A DNA stretch of 64,000 bases from Bacteroidales bacterium UBA6445 (GCA_002439585.1 DJOF01000003.1:124001-188000); one strand, 5' to 3'; shown: positions 9,360 through 17,882, counted from the first letter of the stretch. Notes: generated by a model from the letters alone, not told the origin. A program made the numbers and translations.

Positions 9360-11402
9360 ATGGATAGAAAGCTTATTTCTCGAGGTCTGAAACTCTACGT
9401 TCCGCTTTTCTTTGTCTTCGTCATACTTCTTATGGCCATGCCGCGCTTAGGCAAATTTAAGTATGACTACAAGAAAGGCACTCCATGGGCATATGACAAC
9501 TTGGTGTCAGAGATTGATTTTCCTATTCTCAAGACAGAGGCTCAGCTTCAGTCTGAGAAAGAGGAGGCTGGCTCAGGCATCGTCCCATACTACAGGTATG
9601 AGGACGAGGTTGGAGTGTCTGTAATGCATAGTGTGGAAAATATCGACTACGGGAAGTATGCTTATATCAAGCCGGATATTATCGATGCTGTCTCGGGAAT
9701 GTACGAAAGGGGAATAATGGGAGATAGCTCTTCGACCAAGGATGACGGATATTCAACTACGGACAATGTTATCTTCGTACAGCACGGCAAAAGGGCAGCG
9801 GAAGTCCCTGCCTCTGACGTGTATACTTTGTCTGCTGCGAAGGCGCGTCTAGTATCCTCGTTAGCCCGCAAGCATCAGGGAATCAATGCTGACTCTGTAC
9901 TATCGGCATCAGGGGTGTATCCTCTGATTGTTCCCAATTTGGTATATGACAAGGAGACGACTGACCTCGTACATGCCGAGAAGGTTGACTATATATCACC
10001 GACCAGGGGATTTGTTCCGGCAGGTCATATAATTGTCTCCAAGGGCGAGATCGTGACGCCAGAGATAGAACAGCTGCTTGACTCTTACAAGGCTGAATAT
10101 GAGAGCAGTCTCGGCTATAGTGGCCCGAAGTCTCTGCTGTGGATTGGCAATGCGATTCTGGCCCTTGCCATAGTGCTGATATTGTATTTGTCCATATACT
10201 ATACCAATCCGGATATATTCAGCCAGTTCAACAGATACCTCTATCTGTTGTTTATCTTCGTGTTGGCTGCATTTGCCGCCCTTACAGTTGACAGGATAGA
10301 CCCGTCAATGCTGTATCTCGTCCCCTTTACGCTTACGGCTCTGTATCTTCTCGCGTTTTTCAGAAGAAGGGTTGTACTCCCGGTATATGTGCTTTCGCTG
10401 ATCCCTCTTTTGGTTTTTGCTCACAACGGTATCGAACTATTTGTACTTTATCTTGTATCCGGAGTTATAACAATGTATGTATTCGAGAAGTTCAGTACAG
10501 GATGGCTTCAGTTTGTGACAGCTCTGATAGCATTTGTATCCATGACTCTTACTTTCATCGGATTCCGTTTTGTTACTGAAGACTCTCCACTTGATGACTA
10601 CAGACTGGTAATGTATATGTTGTTCGGCTCGGTTCTTTCGGTAGCCGGATATCCGCTTATCTACCTGATGGAGAAAATCTTCGGTCTTGTATCGGATTCG
10701 CGCTTGACTGAACTCGCAGATCCCAACAACAAACTTCTCCGAATTCTTGCCCAGAAAGCTCCTGGTACTTTCCAGCATTCTCTTCAGGTGATGAATCTTG
10801 CCGATGCCGCAGCAAGAAGCATAGGTGCAAATGTCCTTCTTGTTCGTGCGGGTGCCATGTATCATGACATAGGCAAGACTATGAATCCTCGCTGCTTTGT
10901 GGAGAATGAAAGTATAGGCGATAAGTTTCATGATAGCCTGACGCCTATAGAAAGTGCCCAGATGATAATAAGGCATGTTAGTGACGGTATGGCACTTGCA
11001 GCCAAATACAAACTTCCGGAGGTTGTAAGCGATTTTATAATCACGCATCATGGTACAACTTGCGTGGCTTATTTCTACAACAAATATCTCAAGGAAGGCG
11101 GCAGTCCCGATAACATAAGTGAATTCTGTTACAAGGGCAAGAAGCCGTGGACAAGAGAACAGACCATTCTCATGATATGCGATACGCTTGAGGCGGCTTC
11201 TCGCACCCTCAAGGACAATACTCCGGCCACTTTCGATAAGTTCGTAGAAGACATAGTCTCGTCCAAGATAAGTGCCGGTCAACTTGACAATTCCGATATA
11301 TCTCTTCGCGAGCTGACTAGGATTAAGTCAGTCTTGAAGTCATACCTCGCACAGATCTACCACGAGAGGATAGTTTATCCTAAGACTCCAACGACGGCAT
11401 AA
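9360..11402 (+). CDS. PgpH-like seven-transmembrane HD-domain phosphohydrolase
   Basis: The 680-residue product matches the 7TM-HD architecture. It has one N-terminal membrane segment (about 12-30), a long extracytoplasmic domain (about 35-255), a cluster of membrane helices (about 260-450, e.g. LLWIGNAILALAIVLILYL and LYLLFIFVLAAFAAL), and a cytoplasmic HD domain. The HD metal ligands are in FQHSLQVMNLADAA and AGAMYHDIGKTMNP (His-Asp near 501-502), with a downstream ITHHGTT. Characterised members (PgpH of Listeria) hydrolyse the second messenger c-di-AMP, so this is probably a c-di-AMP phosphodiesterase; that activity is inferred from family. It starts two bases after the SDR gene and may share its transcript. 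A strong promoter for tig lies just downstream. Confidence 0.85.
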   Translation: MDRKLISRGLKLYVPLFFVFVILLMAMPRLGKFKYDYKKGTPWAYDNLVSEIDFPILKTEAQLQSEKEEAGSGIVPYYRYEDEVGVSVMHSVENIDYGKYAYIKPDIIDAVSGMYERGIMGDSSSTKDDGYSTTDNVIFVQHGKRAAEVPASDVYTLSAAKARLVSSLARKHQGINADSVLSASGVYPLIVPNLVYDKETTDLVHAEKVDYISPTRGFVPAGHIIVSKGEIVTPEIEQLLDSYKAEYESSLGYSGPKSLLWIGNAILALAIVLILYLSIYYTNPDIFSQFNRYLYLLFIFVLAAFAALTVDRIDPSMLYLVPFTLTALYLLAFFRRRVVLPVYVLSLIPLLVFAHNGIELFVLYLVSGVITMYVFEKFSTGWLQFVTALIAFVSMTLTFIGFRFVTEDSPLDDYRLVMYMLFGSVLSVAGYPLIYLMEKIFGLVSDSRLTELADPNNKLLRILAQKAPGTFQHSLQVMNLADAAARSIGANVLLVRAGAMYHDIGKTMNPRCFVENESIGDKFHDSLTPIESAQMIIRHVSDGMALAAKYKLPEVVSDFIITHHGTTCVAYFYNKYLKEGGSPDNISEFCYKGKKPWTREQTILMICDTLEAASRTLKDNTPATFDKFVEDIVSSKISAGQLDNSDISLRELTRIKSVLKSYLAQIYHERIVYPKTPTTA

Positions 11403-11434
11403 ACCAACGCCCCAATGGCATAAACAAAGTTAGC

Positions 11435-11466
11435 TTTGCTTTTACCCTTGCTAATTCGTATATTTG
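11435..11466 (+). promoter_or_regulatory. Consensus promoter for tig-clpP-clpX
   Basis: TTTG (11435-11438), 20 bases, then TATATTTG (11459-11466), an exact TAnnTTTG -7 element. Transcription should start near 11473, leaving an untranslated leader of about 105 bases before tig. The leader has room for regulation: a CGGGG/CCCCG pair (about 11478 and 11543) could close a long-range stem. Confidence 0.8.
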
Positions 11467-11578
11467 CACGCTTATGCCGGGGTGCGCTTTTGTGTTCATG
11501 TGCTGGCAGGCTTAGGGCTGATTTGGACAGAGTTTTTTGCCCCGACTTTATGTGTTTGAATAATTAAACAGAAAAGAA

Positions 11579-12892
11579 ATGAATATAGTAAAGAATCAGA
11601 TTGATGACCTCAATCTCCAGCTTACGGTGACTGTATCACATGATGACTATTCTGAAGCTGAGTTGAAGGAGCTCAAGCAGTGCAGGCGCAATGCTGAATT
11701 TAAGGGCTTCCGTAAGGGTATGGTTCCGATGTCTCTCGTACAGAAGGTTTACGGTGAGAGAGTGCTTGGCGAGACTGTCAACAAGGTTCTGTCCGAGGCG
11801 GTCAACAAATTTGTCAAGGACAACAATATCAAGATGGTAGGCGAGGCTCTTCCGAGTGAGGATCAGCCTGAGTTGGAGTGGAAGTCAGGCAATGACTTTA
11901 CCTTCAAGTTCGATATCGGTATGACTTCAGAAGTTAATTTCGAACTCTCAAAGGACGATAAAGTAAAGTATTACAACATAGAAGTTTCTCCCGAGGCCAT
12001 AAAGGAGATGAAAGACAATCTTCTCCGTCAGTACGGCTCTCTCGTTGATGCTCCCGAGGCTGGTGAGGAAGATTTCGTGATTGCAGATTTATCACAGGAA
12101 GGCAAGACGGTAGAAGGCGCATATATCGCAGTGAACAAGGTTGCCGAGGCAGATAGGAAACTTTTCCTTGGCGCAAAGCCTGGAAGCGAGTTTGATGTCA
12201 ATGTGAATGAAGCCTTTACCGATGAGGCTGACAGAGCATATATGCTCAAAGTAAAGAAAGAGGAGCTTGCTTCTGTCAACCCTGAGTTCCATGTGACTGT
12301 AAAAGAAGTGAAGACATTTGCTCCTGCGTCAGAGGATCAGGCTACATATGACAAGATTTTCGGAGAGGGTAAGGTACATGATAGTGCCGAGTTCGAGAAC
12401 GAGATCGTTGCAAAACTTAAGGAAAATTACAAGCAGGAGGCTGACTACAGGCTGTCCAAGGATCTTAGAGAATACCTTGTCAAGAAGGCTGATGTAAGGC
12501 TTCCTGAGGAATTCCTCAAGAGATGGCTTCTTTATGCCAACAACGGCAAATTCTCCAAGGAGGGGATTGAGAAGGAAGCACCCGCATTCTTCGAAGATTT
12601 CCGCTGGCAGCTTGTGTGCGGTTACTTGATGGGCAAATATTCACTCAAAGTTGACGAGAAGGATATGGAGGATGCTGCATATGCATATGTGGCTTACCAG
12701 TATGCAGCATACGGTATGGCCAATCTGCCCGATTCCATGATCAAGGACAGTGTCTCAAGGGTACTGCAAGATGAGAATACATCACGCCGTATTTATGAGA
12801 ATGTAGAGACCCAAAAAGTCCTTGGAGCGGTCAAATCAGCAATCACTCTTGACGAGCAGAATGTTAGCGTAGAACAATTCAGAGAATTGTAA
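11579..12892 (+). CDS. tig: Trigger factor, ribosome-associated chaperone
   Basis: Trigger factor binds near the ribosomal exit tunnel and shields nascent chains. The 437 residues include the N-terminal ribosome-binding domain with the signature GFRKGMVPMSLVQKVYG (about 40-56; the usual GFRxGK appears as GFRKGM). A central region around 150-245 corresponds to the FKBP-type PPIase domain but is divergent, as is usual in Bacteroidetes. A helical C-terminal substrate-binding domain follows. Position directly upstream of clpP and clpX is the classic tig-clpP-clpX order, which strongly supports the call. Its stop is three bases before the clpP start. Confidence 0.92.
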   Translation: MNIVKNQIDDLNLQLTVTVSHDDYSEAELKELKQCRRNAEFKGFRKGMVPMSLVQKVYGERVLGETVNKVLSEAVNKFVKDNNIKMVGEALPSEDQPELEWKSGNDFTFKFDIGMTSEVNFELSKDDKVKYYNIEVSPEAIKEMKDNLLRQYGSLVDAPEAGEEDFVIADLSQEGKTVEGAYIAVNKVAEADRKLFLGAKPGSEFDVNVNEAFTDEADRAYMLKVKKEELASVNPEFHVTVKEVKTFAPASEDQATYDKIFGEGKVHDSAEFENEIVAKLKENYKQEADYRLSKDLREYLVKKADVRLPEEFLKRWLLYANNGKFSKEGIEKEAPAFFEDFRWQLVCGYLMGKYSLKVDEKDMEDAAYAYVAYQYAAYGMANLPDSMIKDSVSRVLQDENTSRRIYENVETQKVLGAVKSAITLDEQNVSVEQFREL

Positions 12893-12895
12893 TCA

Positions 12896-13573
12896 ATGAA
12901 AGGAAGCGAATTCGAGAAATTTGCGAGTGCGGGTCGTGGCATAAGTTCCATGACCCTTCATCGTTATTCTTCGGCAGTTGATGCCTATATCAACCCTACT
13001 ATCATCGAAGAGCGTAAACTCAATGTGGCATCCATGGATGTCTTCAGCCGCCTTATGATGGATCGTATCATCTTCCTTGGTGTGCCGATCGATGATGATG
13101 TTGCAAATATAATCCAGGCACAGCTTCTATTCCTCGCGTCAGCTGACAGTCATGCGGATATCTCCATGTACCTCAATACCCCTGGCGGACAAGTGACTTC
13201 TGGTCTTGCTATCTATGACACTATGCAGATAGTATCACCCGATGTGGCTACAATATGCACTGGCATGGCAGCATCTATGGGATCAGTTCTGCTTTGCGCT
13301 GGAGCAAAAGGAAAGCGTTCTGCACTGCCACACAGCCGAGTACTGATACATCAGCCTCTTGGTGGAGCACAAGGACAGGCATCTGACATAATGATAGCTG
13401 CAAAGGAGATAGAGAAGACAAGGACCGAGCTCTACAACATAATATCCGAGCATTCAGGACAGTCTTTCGACAAGGTATTCTCTGATGCAGACCGTGATTT
13501 TTGGATGACGGCTCCGGAGGCCTTGGCATATGGAATGGTTGACGAGATCATAACAGGCAACAAAGACAAGTAA
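12896..13573 (+). CDS. clpP: ATP-dependent Clp protease proteolytic subunit
   Basis: ClpP forms the tetradecameric serine-protease barrel that degrades proteins unfolded by ClpX. The 225 residues contain the nucleophile S127 in TGMAASMGSVLL, the general base H152 in SRVLIHQPLGG, and a later Asp in the SDADRDFWMTAPEALAYGMVD region that completes the triad. The handle segment with QASDIMIAAKEI is also present. The N-terminal ~30 residues include a likely propeptide, as the mature family core begins around NPTIIEERKL. The gene lies between tig and clpX with only three bases and one base of spacing. Confidence 0.96.
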   Translation: MKGSEFEKFASAGRGISSMTLHRYSSAVDAYINPTIIEERKLNVASMDVFSRLMMDRIIFLGVPIDDDVANIIQAQLLFLASADSHADISMYLNTPGGQVTSGLAIYDTMQIVSPDVATICTGMAASMGSVLLCAGAKGKRSALPHSRVLIHQPLGGAQGQASDIMIAAKEIEKTRTELYNIISEHSGQSFDKVFSDADRDFWMTAPEALAYGMVDEIITGNKDK

Positions 13574-13574
13574 C

Positions 13575-14801
13575 GTGACAGACAAGACAAAAAAGAAATG
13601 TTGTATGTTCTGCGGGCGGAGTGAGGATGAAGTGCCTCTTCTCCTCTCAGGCCAGAACGACACATACATATGCAGTGACTGTGTCCGGATGGCGGCTGGT
13701 TATATAGATCAGTTGGAGTCTGGGGCAAAAGGTAAGACGCCTGCTCCCAAACTTGACAACCTCAAGAAGCCGAAAGAGATCAAGGCTTTCCTCGATGACT
13801 ATGTGATAGGCCAGGACAGGGCCAAGAAGCTCCTCTCCGTAGCAGTGTACAACCATTACAAGAGGATCAACTACAACCTGGAAGGAAAGCAAGACGATAG
13901 CGTAGAACTTGAGAAATCTAATATACTTCTCGTAGGTCCGACAGGAACTGGCAAGACTTTGCTGGCGAGGTCAATAGCGAGGCTTCTCCAGGTGCCGTTC
14001 ACCATTGTTGATGCTACTGTCTTGACACAGGCCGGATATGTAGGCGAGGATGTTGAGAGTATACTTTCACGCCTTCTTCAGGAGGCAGACTTCAATCTGG
14101 CGCAGGCCGAGAGAGGAATAGTCTTCATAGACGAGATTGATAAGATAGCACGCAAAGGAGACAACCCGTCAATTACACGCGATGTCTCTGGTGAAGGGGT
14201 GCAGCAGGCATTGCTTAAGCTTCTGGAAGGAAGCGTTGTCAATGTACCTCCGCAGGGAGGCCGCAAGCATCCCGAGCAGGAATTCATCCATGTCAATACT
14301 CAGAATATTCTTTTCATTTGCGGAGGAGCTTTCGAAGGCATTGAGAGAAGCATAGCCCAGCGTCTTAATACTCAGGTAATAGGCTTCAATGTATCCGACC
14401 GTCAGAGAGTTGACAAGGATAATCTCCTAAAATACGTATCCTCTGAGGATTTGCGTTCATATGGTCTCATTCCGGAGATTATCGGAAGACTTCCGGTTGT
14501 AACTTATCTCGATAATCTTGACAGGGATGCTCTGCTTCGTATCCTCACTGAACCGAAGAATGCGATCATGAAACAGTACGCCAAGATGTTCGAGCTTGAC
14601 GGTCTCAAACTTGAGATTGCCGACGGAGTCAAGGAACTGATAGTGGATACGGCCATAAAGAAAAAGCTTGGAGCAAGGGGATTGAGGTCGATCTGCGAGA
14701 AGATCTTCGATGATGCTATGTATGATGCACCGTCATCACGCAGGAAGACATTTACGGTAACCCTTGAATATGCCAAAGAGCATTTGAGGGACGATATTTA
14801 A
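13575..14801 (+). CDS. clpX: ClpX, unfoldase ATPase of ClpXP
   Basis: ClpX recognises, unfolds and feeds substrates to ClpP. The start is a GTG at 13575, one base after the clpP stop. It is chosen because the N-terminal zinc-binding domain follows at once (C10, C13, C33, C36 in CxxC-x19-CxxC). The AAA+ domain has Walker A GPTGTGKT (about 121-128), Walker B IVFIDEIDKIA, the pore loop in AGYVGEDVES, sensor ERSIAQRLNTQ and the C-terminal GARGLRSICEKI. Length (408 residues) is normal. The TAA stop (14799-14801) coincides with the outer edge of MITE-like repeat copy A, so the 3' flank of this operon has been remodelled by the repeat. Confidence 0.96.
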   Translation: MTDKTKKKCCMFCGRSEDEVPLLLSGQNDTYICSDCVRMAAGYIDQLESGAKGKTPAPKLDNLKKPKEIKAFLDDYVIGQDRAKKLLSVAVYNHYKRINYNLEGKQDDSVELEKSNILLVGPTGTGKTLLARSIARLLQVPFTIVDATVLTQAGYVGEDVESILSRLLQEADFNLAQAERGIVFIDEIDKIARKGDNPSITRDVSGEGVQQALLKLLEGSVVNVPPQGGRKHPEQEFIHVNTQNILFICGGAFEGIERSIAQRLNTQVIGFNVSDRQRVDKDNLLKYVSSEDLRSYGLIPEIIGRLPVVTYLDNLDRDALLRILTEPKNAIMKQYAKMFELDGLKLEIADGVKELIVDTAIKKKLGARGLRSICEKIFDDAMYDAPSSRRKTFTVTLEYAKEHLRDDI

Positions 14802-14965
14802 AAAGTTGTTTTGAAATGATTTGTCTCTTCTCTTATGGTTCTTTCCGGTCATTTTCATCTTTGTCGTCAGTCCGGTACCTCCAGTACACTCCTTCTTCCA
14901 AAATCGAGGCTGCCTCGAAAAATCCTCATAATAAAATTCGGGAACCATTTCAAAACAGCTTCTAA
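14799..14965 (-). repeat. MITE-like repeat, copy A (167 bp)
   Basis: This 167-bp unit matches 54924-55090 in reverse orientation with about 11 substitutions and no length change, roughly 93% identity by eye. Its ends are inverted repeats: CATTTCAAAACAGCTTCTAA at 14946-14965 and, at 14799-14818, a degraded complement ending in TTGTTTTGAAATG. Inside is a perfect short palindrome TCGAGGCTGCCTCGA (14904-14918). The strand shown follows copy B as plus. No transposase is encoded, which fits a non-autonomous miniature inverted-repeat transposable element. The element begins at the clpX stop codon and fills most of the gap between the convergent clpX and HAD genes, so it may also act as their shared terminator. 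No clear target-site duplication remains. Confidence 0.75.
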
Positions 14966-15001
14966 GGATATTGTTATATAGTTGAGGAGCGGACTTTGTA
15001 T

Positions 15002-15829
15002 TCAGAGTTTCTGGAGTACATAGTCCGCCTTTATTTTGTCTATTATGCTGCATACAACCTTGTAGATGCGGCTTGATCTTGTATATACTGCAGGTGTAAT
15101 GAAGCCGACTCGTCCCTGACGCAGAAGTTTCTCGGCTGTTGTCTTACGTTGGGCGTCTTCTTGGTTGTACACTGCTATAGAGTGTCCTCCGAACATGCTT
15201 ACAATCTTCATACAAGGCACGTCAGTCTCTCCGTCACCTACATATATCATATGAGAGAATGGAATGCGCTTCTTGTCGTCAGCCATACTCTCGTTGACCT
15301 CTTGGGAGTCTTGGGCCTTGAGAATGCCTTTGTTGATTTTGAATATGTATTGCGTCTTGGCAGTATAGTCTACTGCTATTCCTGGCCATTCAGCCTCTCC
15401 TTTGGCATTATATATATACGAGCTGGCAAAGATATGCTTGAACTCTCCTGCTATGGGACAACCTTCTATAATCTCTTTGAGCCCAGAAGAATTGATATAG
15501 TGCTCGACTTTTACCCCAACTTCTTTTCCGTATTGGTTGACTGCGGAGAACCATCCGGAGACACCCTCATACAGCTTTATAGCCTTGCCGAACTCCTTGA
15601 ACTTGTTCTTGCGAAGTCGTATGCCGCTTCGCCCCGCCTCATCAAACATAAGTTTCATATAGGAGAGTATATTGCTGGCATCCTGCCCTTTGGCAATCTC
15701 GTTACTCATCGTCCAGAATTCACTTGGAGTCTTTCCTATAGCCTGGATAAAGCCGAATTCCTGCATATTGCCCGGAGATAGTGTGCCGTCAAAGTCATAG
15801 ATCAAGGCTACTATGGGTTTCTTGGTCAT
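15002..15829 (-). CDS. HAD-superfamily hydrolase
   Basis: The 275-residue protein has the HAD nucleophile motif DFDGT at residues 12-16 (D12 nucleophile, D14 acid/base). The late motif HMIYVGDGETDVPCMKIV supplies the metal-binding acidic residues. The helical insert between them (about 20-110) makes it a C1-cap type, as in phosphoserine-phosphatase-like members. The substrate cannot be told from sequence; a small phosphorylated metabolite is most likely. It is transcribed divergently from an acyl-CoA ligase gene, with overlapping promoters in the 68-base gap. The association could be functional but this is only inferred. The ATG at 15829 puts the first motif at the usual distance from the N-terminus. 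Confidence 0.85.
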   Translation of the reverse strand: MTKKPIVALIYDFDGTLSPGNMQEFGFIQAIGKTPSEFWTMSNEIAKGQDASNILSYMKLMFDEAGRSGIRLRKNKFKEFGKAIKLYEGVSGWFSAVNQYGKEVGVKVEHYINSSGLKEIIEGCPIAGEFKHIFASSYIYNAKGEAEWPGIAVDYTAKTQYIFKINKGILKAQDSQEVNESMADDKKRIPFSHMIYVGDGETDVPCMKIVSMFGGHSIAVYNQEDAQRKTTAEKLLRQGRVGFITPAVYTRSSRIYKVVCSIIDKIKADYVLQKL

Positions 15830-15840
15830 GGTGTCCTAAT

Positions 15841-15871
15841 TTTGAAATCTTTACAAATATAATTAAATTTG
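15841..15871 (+). promoter_or_regulatory. Promoter for the acyl-CoA ligase gene at 15898
   Basis: TTTG (15841-15844), 19 bases, then TAAATTTG (15864-15871), an exact -7 element. The start near 15878 leaves a leader of about 20 bases. This rules out the longer in-frame reading that begins at 15781 inside the divergent HAD gene. Confidence 0.75.
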
Positions 15872-15882
15872 AATCATACCAA
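15854..15882 (-). promoter_or_regulatory. Promoter for the divergent HAD gene
   Basis: On the reverse strand a TTG (15880-15882) is followed by 18 bases and TATATTTG (15854-15861), an exact TAnnTTTG. It lies within the spacer and -7 region of the opposing promoter (15841-15871), so polymerases on the two strands would compete for this site. Confidence 0.6.
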
Positions 15883-15897
15883 CCGGTTTATATCAAT

Positions 15898-17541
15898 ATG
15901 GAACATTATTTTGCGAGATTAGAAAATGCTGTAAAGTGTTATTGGGATCATCCTGCCATCTGCAATTTTAGGGGTGAGTCATATACTTATGGAGAAATGG
16001 CTACAAGGATAGAGCACCTGCACATTTTCTTCAATGCATGTGGTCTGAAAAAAGGAGACAAAATCTCGATCTGTGCCAAGAACACGGCCAATATGGCACT
16101 TTCTTTCCTTGCTGTCAATACCTACGAGACTGTTGTCGTCCCTATTTTGTCTGATTTTACACCGGAGAGTGTCGACCATCTAGTAGATCATTCGGAGAGC
16201 GTTGTCCTCTTTACCGACAAAGATATATGGGAGAGACTTGACATCTCGTTGATGCCACGCCTGAAGGCTGTTGTAAGTGTCGGTGATTTCAGCCTTCTCT
16301 ATACTGCAAATGCTGAGATAGAGAATGCGTTTACCTCTGTAGACAGACTCTTTTCAGAGAAATATCCTAAAGGCTTTGGTAAGGACGATGTGCATTATCC
16401 GACAGATAACTGGGACGATCTTGCGGTTATCAATTATACTTCTGGGACAACAAGCGCTCCAAAAGGTGTCATGTTGACATACCGAGCACTTAGTGCAACG
16501 ATAGATTTCGGACAGAGGTATATCCCTTCATCAGACAAATTCACAATGGTCTCTATGCTTCCTATGGCACATATGTATGGATTGGTATATGAGTTCCTGT
16601 ATCCACTGTGTAATGGTACTAGCATTACTTTCCTCGGCAAGACTCCGTCCCCGTCGCTGCTTCTATCTGCAATGCACGATGTGAGGCCGTACCTGCTCGT
16701 TACAGTGCCTCTTGTAATGGAGAAAGTCTTCAAGAGTGCCATTAAGCCCGTTCTGGACAAGCCTGTGATGAAAGTCCTGACTTCAATACCTGGGATCAGA
16801 ACGGTTATTTTCAAGAAGATAAGAGAGAAGCTTCTTTCTGCCCTCGGCGGCAATCTCCAGATGATAGTAATGGGTGGAGCCCCTCTTAATCCTGAAGTGG
16901 AGAAATGGTTCAAGAAGATAGGGCTTCCTTATACAGTAGGTTATGGCATGACAGAGGCTGCGCCATTGCTAGCGTATGAAGACTGCTACAACTATGTGCC
17001 TGGGTCGTGTGGTAAGGCAGTGGATTGTGCAGAGGTCCGTATCGAATCTGAAGATCCGCAGCATGTTGTCGGCGAGATACAGGCGAAAGGGGCGAATATC
17101 TGCCTTGGATATTACAAGAATCCAGAGGCGACAGCAGCCGCATTTACTCCTGACGGTTTCCTTAAGACTGGAGATCTCGGACTCATGGACTCTAAAGGAA
17201 ATATATTCATCAAAGGCCGTTCAAAGAGCATGATCCTCTCTTCCAATGGACAGAATATCTATCCCGAAGAAGTAGAGGCCGTTGTAAATAACCAGGACTA
17301 TGTCTCGGAATCCGTTGTCGTGGACAGGAACGGGAAGCTTGTTGCATTGGTTGTCCTTGATACGGATGCGATGAAAAAGGCAGGACTTGATAGCGAGGCT
17401 GTAGACCATCTTCCTTCTCAGATAAAGGCAGGAGCTAACAGAAGTCTTCCTTCATATAGCCAGTTGCAGAAAGTCGAGCTAAGGGATGAGCCTTTCGAGA
17501 AGACTCCGAAAATGAGTATAAAGAGATTTCTCTACAAATAG
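15898..17541 (+). CDS. AMP-binding acyl-CoA ligase (long-chain fatty-acid type), copy 1
   Basis: This ANL-superfamily enzyme activates a carboxylic acid, probably a fatty acid, with ATP and then forms the CoA thioester. The 547 residues include the P-loop NYTSGTTSAPKGVML (about 179-193), the aromatic/acid motif VGYGMTEAAPLL, the ribose-binding LKTGDLG with the hinge after it (KGRSKSMILSSNGQNIYPEE), and the catalytic lysine in the C-terminal FEKTPKMSIKRFLY. No membrane segment was seen. The ATG at 15898 is chosen over upstream in-frame codons because a consensus promoter lies at 15841-15871. A closely related paralog lies at 33624-35279. Substrate chain length cannot be read from sequence. Confidence 0.88.
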   Translation: MEHYFARLENAVKCYWDHPAICNFRGESYTYGEMATRIEHLHIFFNACGLKKGDKISICAKNTANMALSFLAVNTYETVVVPILSDFTPESVDHLVDHSESVVLFTDKDIWERLDISLMPRLKAVVSVGDFSLLYTANAEIENAFTSVDRLFSEKYPKGFGKDDVHYPTDNWDDLAVINYTSGTTSAPKGVMLTYRALSATIDFGQRYIPSSDKFTMVSMLPMAHMYGLVYEFLYPLCNGTSITFLGKTPSPSLLLSAMHDVRPYLLVTVPLVMEKVFKSAIKPVLDKPVMKVLTSIPGIRTVIFKKIREKLLSALGGNLQMIVMGGAPLNPEVEKWFKKIGLPYTVGYGMTEAAPLLAYEDCYNYVPGSCGKAVDCAEVRIESEDPQHVVGEIQAKGANICLGYYKNPEATAAAFTPDGFLKTGDLGLMDSKGNIFIKGRSKSMILSSNGQNIYPEEVEAVVNNQDYVSESVVVDRNGKLVALVVLDTDAMKKAGLDSEAVDHLPSQIKAGANRSLPSYSQLQKVELRDEPFEKTPKMSIKRFLYK

Positions 17542-17882
17542 TCTTTTCATTTGAAATAATTCCAGTCAAGGGAGCATCTATATAGATGCATTCTATCCGC
17601 AGAAGCCATATAAATATTTCATCCTACATATATTTCACCGTTCATAACTGCCACATAGATAGAGAGTTACATTTTTCTCGTGACGATGAGAAGTAAGTTT
17701 ATGGATTTGTCAATAATCTTGACTTTGTTGCTGAAATGATCTGCTTAGGTGGAGTCAGGTGCCAGCATGATTTTGGAGATCTTCTTTGGAACTGACAAAA
17801 TGACATAACAAATATCTTGGAACATATTTTGACGGAAAGCAAGAGTCTGATAATGGACAACCGTTTTTAATTTCAGAATAAT
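17542..17882 (+). other. Gene-free stretch before htpG
   Basis: These 341 bases hold no convincing reading frame or RNA gene. A perfect 16-base palindrome GCATCTATATAGATGC sits at 17574-17589, 33 bases after the acyl-CoA ligase stop. It lacks a T-run, so it is either a weak terminator or a protein-binding site. A duplicated TTGGAAC (about 17787 and 17817) lies in the region where htpG control would be expected. No exact TAnnTTTG promoter was found; TAAGTTTA near 17693 is the nearest -7 match, without a good -33. Confidence 0.6.

Noticed and set aside
10437..11282. A 281-codon minus-strand frame
   Set aside because: It is the shadow of the PgpH-like gene; composition is irregular and no domain pattern is seen.
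15149..15781. A 210-codon plus-strand frame
   Set aside because: It lies wholly antisense to the HAD hydrolase gene, which has clear catalytic motifs and a promoter.
15781..15897. Longer N-terminus for the acyl-CoA ligase
   Set aside because: The extra codons overlap the divergent HAD gene and lie upstream of the consensus promoter at 15841-15871.
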